Below, piece after piece: positions 1-11,661 of a DNA stretch of 17,622 bases. The notes beneath the pieces were generated by a model that did not search any database, was not told where the DNA came from, and was given only the letters and a program-made list of their open reading frames with translations. Position numbers and translations under genes: made by a program. Origin of the DNA: Acanthamoeba lenticulata (taxonomy: Eukaryota; Discosea; Longamoebia; Acanthamoebidae); contig NAVB01001585.1 of the NCBI GenBank assembly GCA_002179805.1, positions 1 to 17,622 on the forward strand. Direction: 5' to 3'. Every line of letters starts with the position of its first letter. Position 1 is the stretch's first letter.

Positions 1-1432
1 CGCGACGAGGCCAAGAAGGAGGTCGAAGCCCTCGAGGCCGAGCTTCAGGAAATCAAAAAGCGGCTCAATGGTCTCATCGACCAGACCGGCAAGCTCCACA
101 AGCAGCTCACTACTCTCGTACCTCCACCTTTTCCTACTTTTTAAAATTAGTTCATTTATTAATTTATTTATTTTAATTTATTGTCGCAAAATGCAACACA
201 GGAAACGGAGATGGATCAGCTGCGAATGCGAAGGCACAACCTGTACCAGCGCTGCACAGTCGACAACATCCCGCTACCCCGCGTCACCGAGGAAGGTGTC
301 GAAGGTGCGCCAGCCTCCGTCGTATTATTTACTCATTTATTGATGAACAAATATCAACTCATCACCTGTGCTGTTGGCTTTGTGCGCAGAGTCGCTGCCG
401 CTCGGGGTCGAGTTCCCGAGTGAGGAGATGGACATGGGCACGCAGGACGTGCGCGAGATGACTGAGAAGGAGGACGCCATCCGCCTCGACTTTACGCAGC
501 TCACCAAGAAGCTCCAGACCGTACGTCGTCATGATTCAATTCTTTTGTTCGTGATGAAGGAGATGCTGATTGATGTTGGTGTTGATGTTGATGACGGTGA
601 TGGTGAACAGACCTCGAAGGACGAGGAGGGGCGCGTCAAGCAGCTGTTTGAAGAGAAGTTGCAGACCATTAACTTGGCCATGCAGAAGATGGCGCCTAAC
701 CTGCGCGCCCTCGGCCATTTCAACGAAATGGAGTCGCGCCTGCGCACCACAGAAGACGAGTTCGAGGCTGCCCGAACCCGCGCCAAGGAGGCCGCGGAGC
801 GCTTTGCCGCCAAAAAACAAGAACGATACGACATGTACGTCCATCCTCTTCATCTCCCTCTTATTTTTTCATCAATTTAACTTTAAAATTTATCAAATTA
901 TCAAATTAATTCCTTTTTTTCCGTCCGCAGGTTCATGAGGGCGTACAACCACATCGCGGAGACCATCGACAACATCTACAAGGCGCTGACGAGGAGCACG
1001 TCGCACGTGGGCGGAACGGCCTTCCTCAACTTGGAGAACCCGGACGAGCCCTACCTGTACGGCATCAAGTACAACGCGATGCCGCCGCTCAAGCGCTTCC
1101 GCGACATCGAGCAGCTGTCTGGCGGCGAGCGCACGGTGGCGGCGCTCGCGCTCTTGTTCGCCATCCACAGCTACCAGCCGTCGCCCTTCTTCGTGCTGGA
1201 CGAGGTCGACGCGGCGCTGGACAACCACAACATCGCCAAGGTGGTGCGCTACATCAGGTCGCGGGTCGAGGACGACGGCCTGCAGTGCATCGTCATCTCG
1301 CTCAAGGACACCTTCTACTCGCGCGCCGACGCCCTCGTGGGCATCTACCGCGACCAGGACCTTGACTGCTCGGGCACCGTCACCCTCTCCCTCGAGGACT
1401 ACCCCGACGGCAAGACCGACGAGACCTACTGA
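1..1432 (+). CDS. SMC1: Cohesin subunit SMC1, C-terminal part (partial at 5' end)
   Basis: SMC1 is the cohesin ATPase that pairs with SMC3 to hold sister chromatids together and to loop chromatin in the nucleus. Seen: exons 1-117, 202-304, 390-520, 611-834 and 931-1432 join in frame into about 358 residues ending at TGA 1430-1432. The introns are 69-100 nt with GT...AG ends, and two donors read GTACGT. The first exons give the end of the distal coiled coil, rich in Lys and Glu. The last exon holds the ATPase head: the ABC signature LSGGERT, then the Walker B and D-loop stretch FFVLDEVDAALDN, then the SMC1-style TFYSRAD. The run FMRAYNHIAETIDNIYK across the exon 4/5 junction matches the SMC1 family rather than SMC2, 3 or 4. 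The N-terminal Walker A half lies upstream of the window. The assignment is based on motif recall; confidence is high. Confidence 0.95.
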
Positions 1433-1556
1433 GCTTGATGACTGGTGTGATGTGTACAACTCCAACAAATGGACTGTTAATTTTTGCATTTTTTTTTAAA
1501 GGATTAATTGCTCTACAAGATGCTCAGATGAAGATTAGATTTACTGGTCTAGTCGA
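1433..1556. other. Convergent intergenic gap between SMC1 and STEAP-like gene
   Basis: This 124-bp AT-richer gap separates the stop codons of two genes that face each other. It has a T-run near 1490-1497 and must hold both 3' ends. No gene or RNA structure is visible in it. Confidence 0.6.
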
Positions 1557-3317
1557 TTAGGCGTTGATGGGCGTAGCGGGGGCAAGCTTGGCCTTGGGCT
1601 GTTGTGGGGGAGGCGACGAGACGAGGCCGCGGATGCGAGCCAGGCGGGAGGAGAGGGGCGGGAGGACGATGGCCAGGCGGAGGAGGAGCACGACCAGCGC
1701 GGGAGTGAAGGCGAGCACCGACACTGGCGGAAGCCAGTAGCGGTCGGCCCACAAGCCGCTCGTGGCGCCTTCGCTGCTCGAGGGGAGGTCGCCCAGGGCG
1801 AAGCTCATGAGGAGGACGTGGATCGAAGCCAGGGCGAGACCCACGTGGCCCAGCTTGGACTGCATAAAGTCCCACTCGCGCCAGGACAGGCTCGCGGCCA
1901 CCGACGGCAGCGACGTGATGGCCAGCGCGGCGTAGACGCCGAGGGCGAGGATGGCGGCCAGCATGGAGCCCTGAAACTCAGTGCCTTCGCGCGACTCGAT
2001 GTAGGGCCAGTCGATGAACAGCGAGTTGGTGAGGACGGCCGTGACGGCGTGCATCGCGGCCGAGCCCACGCCCAGGAGGCCGAGGGCCTTGCGTGCACGG
2101 AGCCAGGCGTCGAGCCACAGCGGGAAGGCGCGCTTCATGGTGCCCGTGATCAGCTGCCGGAGGGCCGCCACTACGCCAGCGCCAAAGGTGAGCGTGAGGA
2201 GCGCCGTCGCGTGCCAGGCGATCACGACATTGAACTTGAGCAGCAAGAGGTCGCGCCAGCGCGGCGCCTCGCCGGGCCCGGCAGCCAGCCACACGTCGCG
2301 CACAGCGACGAAGGCATAGGCTGCGAGCAGGAGCACCACGCTGATCCAGAAGGCCGTGCGCCACTCCTCGAACAGCTGCAACGGGCGACGTTCGATCTCG
2401 CGCGCGGCCGCCAGCGGACCAGCGTCCACAGGCCGCATGCCGATGGCGTGAATCAGCCGCGAGACGAGCTCCTTGGCCGCTGGGCGGTCGCCGCATACGA
2501 GGACACGGTCGTCAAGACGAGCCCCGATTCCGGACTTGAGGGTGTAGGCCGACACCGTGTTGAAGGCCTTGACCACGTCCACGTCGGGCATGAGTCGTTG
2601 GAGGCGTTCTGCGTTGGAAAGCGCTTCAGAGTCTTCCTCGTCCACAACGTCGCCGCCCTCGATATCGCGTTGGTCGGCATCGGCTTCAGGCGAACGCAAA
2701 TGGACGTGATCCACTGGCGCGAGGTCTTCGATGTCGACCAGACCCGCGTTCGAGGACGAGGACGAGTGGCACCCCTGGGCGCAGCCTTCGCACTTGTGAT
2801 GATGTGGTTTTTCTCCGTGGCTGGGCAGGGCCGTGTAGCCGGGCGCAAGGCAGGCAGAGGTGGGCTTGGCCTTGTTGGATGCGTTCTTGTTATTGGAGGC
2901 TAGTCGCAGCGGAACGCGAAGCCAGGACGATGACGATGACTCGAGAGGGCTGTTGCTGACGTCGATCAGAACCGTCCCGCGGCCGGCAATGGCTCGGCCG
3001 ATGCACTCGGCCATGGCAGAGTGAGCGCTGATGGGAATGGCAAAAACGACGACGTCGGCGCCACTGGCCGCGGCGCAAGGGCCGCGCACTGGGCAGCCCT
3101 GCAACATCAACGGAACTTGCTGTTGGGCCAAGGCTCCTCCTCCGGCTGCCTCGTCTGGTCGTCGTTCGGCGCTTCGGCTGCCGTAGACGACTTCGATTCC
3201 GACCGCGGCGAAGCGAGCCCCGAGAGCTTGAGCGTAGGCTCCGGTGCCTATGATAGCCACTCGCGCCATCGAGTCCCGGCCCTCGTCCTGCCCTGAACGT
3301 AGTGGTTGACGTCTCAT
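1557..3317 (-). CDS. STEAP-family metalloreductase (FNO-like Rossmann domain plus six-helix ferric-reductase domain)
   Basis: STEAP enzymes reduce Fe3+ or Cu2+ by passing electrons from cytosolic NADPH through FAD and one membrane heme b. Seen in one uninterrupted 586-residue frame: a Rossmann start with GTGAYA (24-29), VVVFAIP (89-95), LIDVSN (117-122), SNAERLQRLMPDVDVVKAFN (234-253), and LAAAREIERRPLQLF (302-316). About six hydrophobic segments follow (321-560). LPSVAASLSWREWDFMQSKLG (470-490) is a STEAP hallmark stretch. The likely heme ligands are His423 and His500, each in a helix. Odd points: about 110 residues (roughly 123-233) are inserted in the Rossmann domain, rich in Ser and acidic residues and carrying HHHKCEGCAQGCH (172-184); and there is no intron, unlike the neighbours. 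Met17 at 3269, directly before the first beta strand, is an equally good start. STEAPs are best known from animals, so an amoeba copy is notable. Confidence 0.9.
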   Translation of the reverse strand: MRRQPLRSGQDEGRDSMARVAIIGTGAYAQALGARFAAVGIEVVYGSRSAERRPDEAAGGGALAQQQVPLMLQGCPVRGPCAAASGADVVVFAIPISAHSAMAECIGRAIAGRGTVLIDVSNSPLESSSSSWLRVPLRLASNNKNASNKAKPTSACLAPGYTALPSHGEKPHHHKCEGCAQGCHSSSSSNAGLVDIEDLAPVDHVHLRSPEADADQRDIEGGDVVDEEDSEALSNAERLQRLMPDVDVVKAFNTVSAYTLKSGIGARLDDRVLVCGDRPAAKELVSRLIHAIGMRPVDAGPLAAAREIERRPLQLFEEWRTAFWISVVLLLAAYAFVAVRDVWLAAGPGEAPRWRDLLLLKFNVVIAWHATALLTLTFGAGVVAALRQLITGTMKRAFPLWLDAWLRARKALGLLGVGSAAMHAVTAVLTNSLFIDWPYIESREGTEFQGSMLAAILALGVYAALAITSLPSVAASLSWREWDFMQSKLGHVGLALASIHVLLMSFALGDLPSSSEGATSGLWADRYWLPPVSVLAFTPALVVLLLRLAIVLPPLSSRLARIRGLVSSPPPQQPKAKLAPATPINA

Positions 3318-3652
3318 CCTCCTGAACGTAGACAGAAAGCCTACAACGTGGACAACTCGATAATGGTGGAAGCCTTACGTGGCTTGAGACGCCGACTGCT
3401 CGTGAGGGCTGTGAAACTGTGTAAGACTGTGCGGGGCAGCGAGAGAAGGCAGAGGAAAAGCCCGGCTCCCTTCGCCCCTCGAAAATGGCCTTGGACGAAT
3501 TCGTGGTCCAATCGCAAGTATTTGAAAGTCCGGCCCAACGACATCAATTTCCGTCCGTGCGGGCTCCACCATAAATCCTGGTTTTGTGGCTGGAGAATTC
3601 TCCTCGGACGTTTGCAGAAATGCCCGCAACCAATCCGAGAAGAACGGTCTTT
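3318..3652. promoter_or_regulatory. Upstream region of the STEAP-like gene and 3' end of the GTPase-fusion gene
   Basis: This 335-bp stretch lies between two minus-strand genes. A minus-strand reading frame runs through it from the GTPase gene down to 3375. Past the GTPase fold that frame has no recognisable motif, so this is probably 3' UTR plus the STEAP promoter. If the last intron proposed for the GTPase gene is wrong, the upstream protein could extend to 3375. No clear TATA-like element was identified. Confidence 0.35.
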
Positions 3653-7056
<3,404 letters not shown>

Positions 7057-7198
7057 CTTACTGCCCACTCTTCCTCTTTCAGCAGAAGAAAATGGAAAAT
7101 CTAAAAAGAAACTTAATTCGAGCCATTTTATTTCAACCGAAATTTCATTTACAGCAAGATGCCACCCAAGACAGAAGGTCAACACAACTTGGTACAAC
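7057..7198. promoter_or_regulatory. Divergent upstream region
   Basis: About 142 bp separate the minus-strand UBA/GTPase-fusion start (7056) from the plus-strand candidate start (7199). The middle is AT-rich (about 7085-7155). A TTTACAG at 7149-7155 looks like a splice acceptor for the plus strand, so a 5' UTR intron or an earlier ATG at 7159 is possible. A shared promoter is inferred from position only. Confidence 0.4.
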
Positions 7199-8135
7199 AT
7201 GGATGGAGCGCGAGCCTCAGCGCCCAGCGTGAAGCGCTCAAACGAAGGAAGCCAAGAGGAATGGTTTTCCTCAGAAGCACTGCTTGCCGACCATCGGCAT
7301 CACCTCCTACGCTATCGCCCCGGCCGCAGCGTGCCGCTGCGCACCAGGGGTGCCCAACTGAGCGCAGACAGCGAGCAACCACCACAGAAGAAGCGTACGC
7401 CCCTGGTGACCACAAATGCGGACCACAAAGCCTCCACCGAGTGGTGCGACGACCATCACCACCTGCCAGGCTCGGGCTCGGCTCGGCGCTTCCTCCAGTC
7501 GTGGGAGGTTTCCACGCGGGTCACGCGGCGATGCCTTGCCAGCCTGCAAGATCCAAAGACTGGTACAGCGCCGCCTTGTGCGTCCACTTCGGCTTCCTTT
7601 CTCGTCATCTCAAGCCATACACACGCGTGTGAGCGTAGAGGTCGGGCTCGTGGTGATGGTGGGCAGCGTAATGGGCCTCGGTACGTTGCTTGCCGCTCCA
7701 CGACCACTGGTGTGATGGCCCGATCAAGTGACCGACCAAGGGACAGGGATGTACGAGGGCTTCCTGCTCACCAAGAAGAGGAGCCTCGACCTGGAGACGC
7801 TGCGCTTCATCACGAGATACGGCTGGGAAAACGTGCTCCCGTCCTTTATCTGGAAGACCAAGCAGGCGGCCACCATCGTGCGCGCGCAGGGCCGGGAGTT
7901 CCCGTCCAAGCTGCTGTGAACGCCGTCGCATCCCATCACCTCGGAGGAGGCCTCGCGCCAGTCGCTCATCCAGAGCCTCCAGACGATGCGCGCCATGGTC
8001 GCCGGCTTCGTGGGCATCGCGCAGGCCTTCAACGTCGCAGCGCAGGGCATCGAGGCGTCGCACCAGTACCGCCAGAAAGTGCTCCGAGGACGAGAGCCTT
8101 TGCTCACCTACTCTGGACCGCGGGTAGCGTCTTGA
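7199..8135 (+). CDS. Hypothetical membrane-protein-like gene, model uncertain, with in-frame TGA
   Basis: No family was recognised. Two introns keep the frame: 7563-7638 (GTACAG to TAG) and 7681-7746 (GTACGT to CAG). They join exons 7199-7562, 7639-7680 and 7747 onward, giving a junction that reads EVGLVVMVGSVMGLGMYEGF, hydrophobic and possibly a membrane helix. The third exon continues with KKRSLDLETLRFITRYGWEN and meets TGA at 7917-7919. The same frame then continues with clearly coding-like, GC3-rich sequence (EEASRQSLIQSLQTMRAMVA, another mildly hydrophobic stretch) to TGA 8133-8135. The first TGA may be removed by a weak 69-nt intron (GTGCGC to GAG ending just before GAGGCC), may be a true stop, or may mark a decayed gene. 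The start is also unsure: ATG 7159 and 7199 are both possible. The next gene could even be its continuation through a weak donor at 8124. Confidence 0.4.
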
Positions 8136-8180
8136 GCCCATAATCCTCGTGGTGCCCCTTGTCGAGTTGAGTGCACTCAC

Positions 8181-9791
8181 ATGGCAGGGCAGGAGCGGGT
8201 GGTCAGGCTCGGCGGCCAATCAAGCGACTCCACCGAGCTTTCGGTCGAACTGGACGGCCTGCACATCGTCCCGATCGTGGTGAGTGAGCTTGTCCCCTCT
8301 CCCTCATGACCTCGTCTTGTTGCTGATGCTTGACGTCACCATCATGATCACCATTAGGAGGATCCGGGCATCGTGGCCCAGTGCACGCACAAGGGCCGCT
8401 ATCCGGTCTTTTGGACCATCCGCGCGCGGTCCTACGGGAAGAAGCAATCGGTGCGCAAACGTTTGTATTGTAGACGCCACTTTCAAGTGCTGACGCGCTG
8501 CCCAACGATGCGCGCCACAGTGGCACGGATTTAACGTCGACCACAAGTGGCTGATCCGCACCGACCCGGGCAAGCGCATCCTCATTGTGGAAGCTGACAG
8601 CAGCATTGCCGAGCAGTCGCTTTCTCTCCGGCAAGACCTCGACGCCGATCTCACGATCCAGGACGCAGCACAAGTGAAACGGCCTCCTTCCCATCGCGTG
8701 ACGCTTCACCTTCCTGACTGGGTCTGTGCCACACGGGGAGCAGGCTTTCTTCATGATCGAGCAGCTGTTGCGCAAGGATCCGGCCGTGAAGCCCGAAGAC
8801 CAAGTCGTGCGGGTCTTGTTGGCCGATTCGCTGATGAGAATTGTACATCTTGACCAGCCACATGCCGTCGAGGACTTCCGTGCTGATCAAAGATCTGGTT
8901 TGTTTCCTGTTGACAGGAAACCGGAGGAGGCAACCGCTACACAGTGGCCGACCGCGTGAGGGAGTTGCGGGAGGCCGACGTCCTGATAGACGCCAAGGCT
9001 CCGCTACTTCGAGCCGTCTTGGACTGGGCCAACAGGTAACAGTGCCATGTTCTGTTCATGGGCTTGAGCCTTGGCTTACGCCGAGGTGGCAGCAAATTTC
9101 CCGAGGCTTCGGACGTCGACGCGGCCACGACCACGTCCACAAGCGATTCGTCGGACGAGACGCCGTCGCCGCCGGCCTCCTTCTCCTCCAAGCGAGTGCT
9201 CGTGTTCGACACGACCAACAAGACCTACTTCCGCACGCTCCGGGATCTGTTGGGCAAGTTTGGGTTTGAGGTGCTGGACTCGCGAGATACGGGCAGCTAC
9301 GACCCGCGGACGACGCCACGGCTGGTCTACATGGAGACCACGTTCGACACGCTCACGACCATCCGCTCGCTCGTCAATGTCGGTAAGAAGGGCTACTCGA
9401 GAACAATGTGGCGGAGGAGGCCAATTGCGTGGACTAACGAACCGGTTGATCACCAGGCCTGGTGCCTGCGGGCCAGTGCTGTGCGCTGGTGGACCAGAAG
9501 GAGGGGCTTGAAGTGGCCGAAGACATCAACGAAGCGCTCCTCACGCGAAGCGGAGACCCAGAGCAGCAGATGAGCGTCATTTGCAGCTCCGTCATCCACG
9601 ACAACCTGTTCCGGCAGGTGCGGCTCCTCCTGCGCCAAGGCCACACCCCGGCGCAGGTCCAGGACCAACTCGACAGCACCTTCAAAGACTATCTGCAAGC
9701 CATGAACCAGCAGCACCAGCGACAGCACGCTGCTCGCTTTGCCTCACCCGAGCGCGATCATCAGGCCAAGGAGGCGCCAAGCCTGGTGTAG
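8181..9791 (+). CDS. Orphan protein of about 395 residues with two receiver-like strand-helix stretches
   Basis: Seven exons splice cleanly: 8181-8279, 8358-8450, 8521-8673, 8744-8842, 8917-9035, 9093-9382 and 9457-9791, with introns of 57-78 nt and stop TAG 9789-9791. I do not recognise the family. Visible: an N-terminal part with RYPVFWTIRARSYGKK; then KRILIVEADSSIAEQSL; a helical region AFFMIEQLLRKDPAVKPED; a Thr/Ser-rich linker; then KRVLVFDTTNKTYFRTLRDL followed by LLGKFGFEVLD and LVYMETTFDTLTTIRSL. The last part has the strand-helix-strand rhythm of a response-regulator receiver but lacks the usual acidic cluster and phospho-Asp context, so any link is a guess. The C-terminus is Gln/His-rich (AMNQQHQRQHAARF). 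The exon 4 acceptor is a GAGCAG tandem (AG at 8739-8740 or 8742-8743) that could add or drop one Gln. Confidence 0.7.
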
Positions 9792-9899
9792 AAGTGCACC
9801 AGTACAATTTTGCTCGTTTTTCAATTCATCTATTTTGATTTGTCAATTATTTTTAAAAAACATTATTTTATTTATTTATTTTTATGTCGTCATCGCGAA
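9792..9899. other. Convergent AT-rich intergenic gap
   Basis: These 108 bp separate two stop codons of facing genes. The gap is strongly AT-rich with A- and T-runs (about 9810-9890), matching 3' ends on both strands. No gene is seen. Confidence 0.6.
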
Positions 9900-11447
9900 T
9901 CAAGCGGTGGCGGCCTGCTCCTTCTTGTGCCAGGCCAACATGCCTCCGCGCATGTTGTGGAGTTTGGGGAAGCCCAGGCCGGTGAGCAGCGCCGCGGCGG
10001 TGGTACTTCGCACGCCCGCGCGGCAGACGCAGATAATATCCCGGCCCTTGAACTGCTCCAGCTCTTGGTACCTCTGCTCGGGCGCCAGCCAGCCAACCGA
10101 GTGAGCAACACTCATCATCATCATCACCACTACCACAAGTAAGGAGCATCCGGACCTTGGGCAGCTCGGGCAGGGGAATGGCGATGCTGCCGGCGATGTG
10201 GCCCAGCTCGCCATCGCGCTCGTCGGGCATGCGCACGTCGACGATGACCGGTCGCTTGTCCTCGGGCTCCTGGAGCAGCTGCGCCACGCGCGTAGGCTCG
10301 AACTGGAGCACGGCGTTGAGCTCGGCGATGGTGGGGAACTTCATGGCGTTGTCGTGCGACGCCGACACGTTGCACTGGAGCGCCTCCATGATCTTCTCGG
10401 GCAGCGGCAGGCCCAGGTTGTCCATGATGTGAATGTACTCCTCGCGCGTCTTGCCGCCTGTGTGGACCATTGCCCATGTGAGGACCACAACAACGGTGCT
10501 GGTGGTGATGATGAGACAAAGACGTACCGCCAACGCGCGGGTTGTACCGCTTCTCCTGGCCGATGGTCGAGGACACGTTGCCGCGGTAATCGTGGCCGGG
10601 CCAGAGGACAGTCTCCTCGGGCAGCGCGAACATGCGCTGGATGCTGTCGTAGGACTGTCCAGGATCACCGCCCGCAAAGTCCGTCCGGCCCGTACCTGCG
10701 TGCCGGCCGCAAAGAGTTTAGAGAGGCGTCGAAGAAGACCTAAATCAAAGCCAAAGCAAAGCCAAGACCAAGGCCGAGCGCACCTCCGATGAGGAGCGTG
10801 TCGCCCGAGTAGAGCTGTCCGAGCTGCGGCAGGTACAGCGCGATGCTGTCGCGCGTGTGGCCCGGCGTGTGCATGACCTTGACCTGAATGTCGCCCACCT
10901 GGTGGACCTCGCCGTCGTGGACGTGAAGGTCGACCTTGGGCGCCGGCGCGTTTTCGTGCATGGCCAGCCGGGCCCCGGTCAGCTTCGACAGCTCAAACCT
11001 GCTCGTGTGTATGCGTGTACACGCGCAGTGTGAGTGGCGCAGCTGGCGTGTCGGCACAAGGCGTGGCCAAGGCGCACCCGGCAGTGAAGTGGTCGGCGTG
11101 CGAGTGCGAGTCAAAGATGTAGTCGAGCTTGAGGTCGTGGTAGGCCAGCACACCCAGATATTTGGGGATGTTTTGCTTGAGCGGGTCCAAGAGGGCTGCT
11201 CGCTTGTGTTCCCGATCGGCAATGAGGTAGGTCTTGCACGCCTCACCTCCATTCAACTCCAACAGCAGGTGCCCGCTGACAGCATTGGCCTGAGTGGCAA
11301 GTCCAACACTTGTGGGAAAAAAAAGATTAACTTTCCAAAAAAAAAAAAAGGTTAAACAAGTTGACAGTACCTGAGGAGACGAGGGGACAGCAAGCAGCTG
11401 GCCGAGCGCGTTGTAGTCATTGTCGTTGTGGACAAAATTCGCCGCAT
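9900..11447 (-). CDS. ETHE1-type persulfide dioxygenase fused to a C-terminal rhodanese
   Basis: Persulfide dioxygenase oxidises glutathione persulfide to sulfite in mitochondrial sulfide breakdown; rhodanese moves sulfane sulfur to or from thiols. Exons 11447-11371, 11308-11078, 10998-10784, 10695-10528, 10457-10156 and 10073-9900 splice in frame to about 388 residues. Residues 1-25 are Arg/Ser/Thr-rich without acids, like a mitochondrial presequence. The metallo-beta-lactamase fold shows SHSHADH (93-99; His94, His96, Asp98, His99), HTPGHT (146-151; His150), YSGD (Asp169), GRTDFAGGDPGQSYDS (GRTDF as in ETHE1) and LWPGHDYRG (His209). The rhodanese part has VDVRMPDE, HIAGSIAIPLPELPK and the active loop CRAGVRS (catalytic Cys348). 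The last donor is GTCCGG, which is weak, but it gives the only frame that joins LPELPK to RYQELEQF. The fused order matches bacterial PRF enzymes. ATG 11447 was chosen because it directly starts the presequence. Confidence 0.92.
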
Positions 11448-11661
11448 GATGCTCTTGTAGCTGCTTTGCGGGCTGGGTGAGTGTTTCGGCTGCTGTCTGG
11501 CGCGAGTTTTCCTGGCGGTGAAGAATTCGCGATTGGATGACGAGGACGAAATCTCAAGCAGATGCGTCCGACAAGGCGGAGGCGGAAGAACCACCTATCC
11601 GGGGCTTTGTCTGGACTTTTCAAGGAGGCTTTTCTTCTCCATTTCTCTTTCTTGTTGCGGG
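11448..11661. promoter_or_regulatory. Shared upstream region of dioxygenase-rhodanese and YVH1 genes
   Basis: 214 bp lie between two head-to-head start codons. An upstream in-frame ATG for the phosphatase at 11518 would shrink the gap but would add 48 residues with no family likeness. Just before ATG 11662 there is a T/C-rich stretch (about 11627-11655). A two-way promoter is inferred from spacing alone. Confidence 0.45.

Noticed and set aside
893..1489. 198-residue minus-strand frame over the SMC1 head
   Set aside because: It lies fully antisense to the conserved SMC1 ATPase exon and has no recognisable content.
1602..2903. 433-residue plus-strand open frame antisense to the STEAP-like gene
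   Set aside because: It has no family motif, is Arg/Gly/Glu-rich, and arises because the real minus-strand gene has GC-rich third positions.
7605..8219. 204-residue minus-strand frame
   Set aside because: It is antisense to plus-strand exons with consistent splice sites and has no motif.
11518..11661. Upstream in-frame ATG that would extend YVH1 by 48 residues
   Set aside because: The added residues have no family likeness and the usual YVH1 start begins at 11662.
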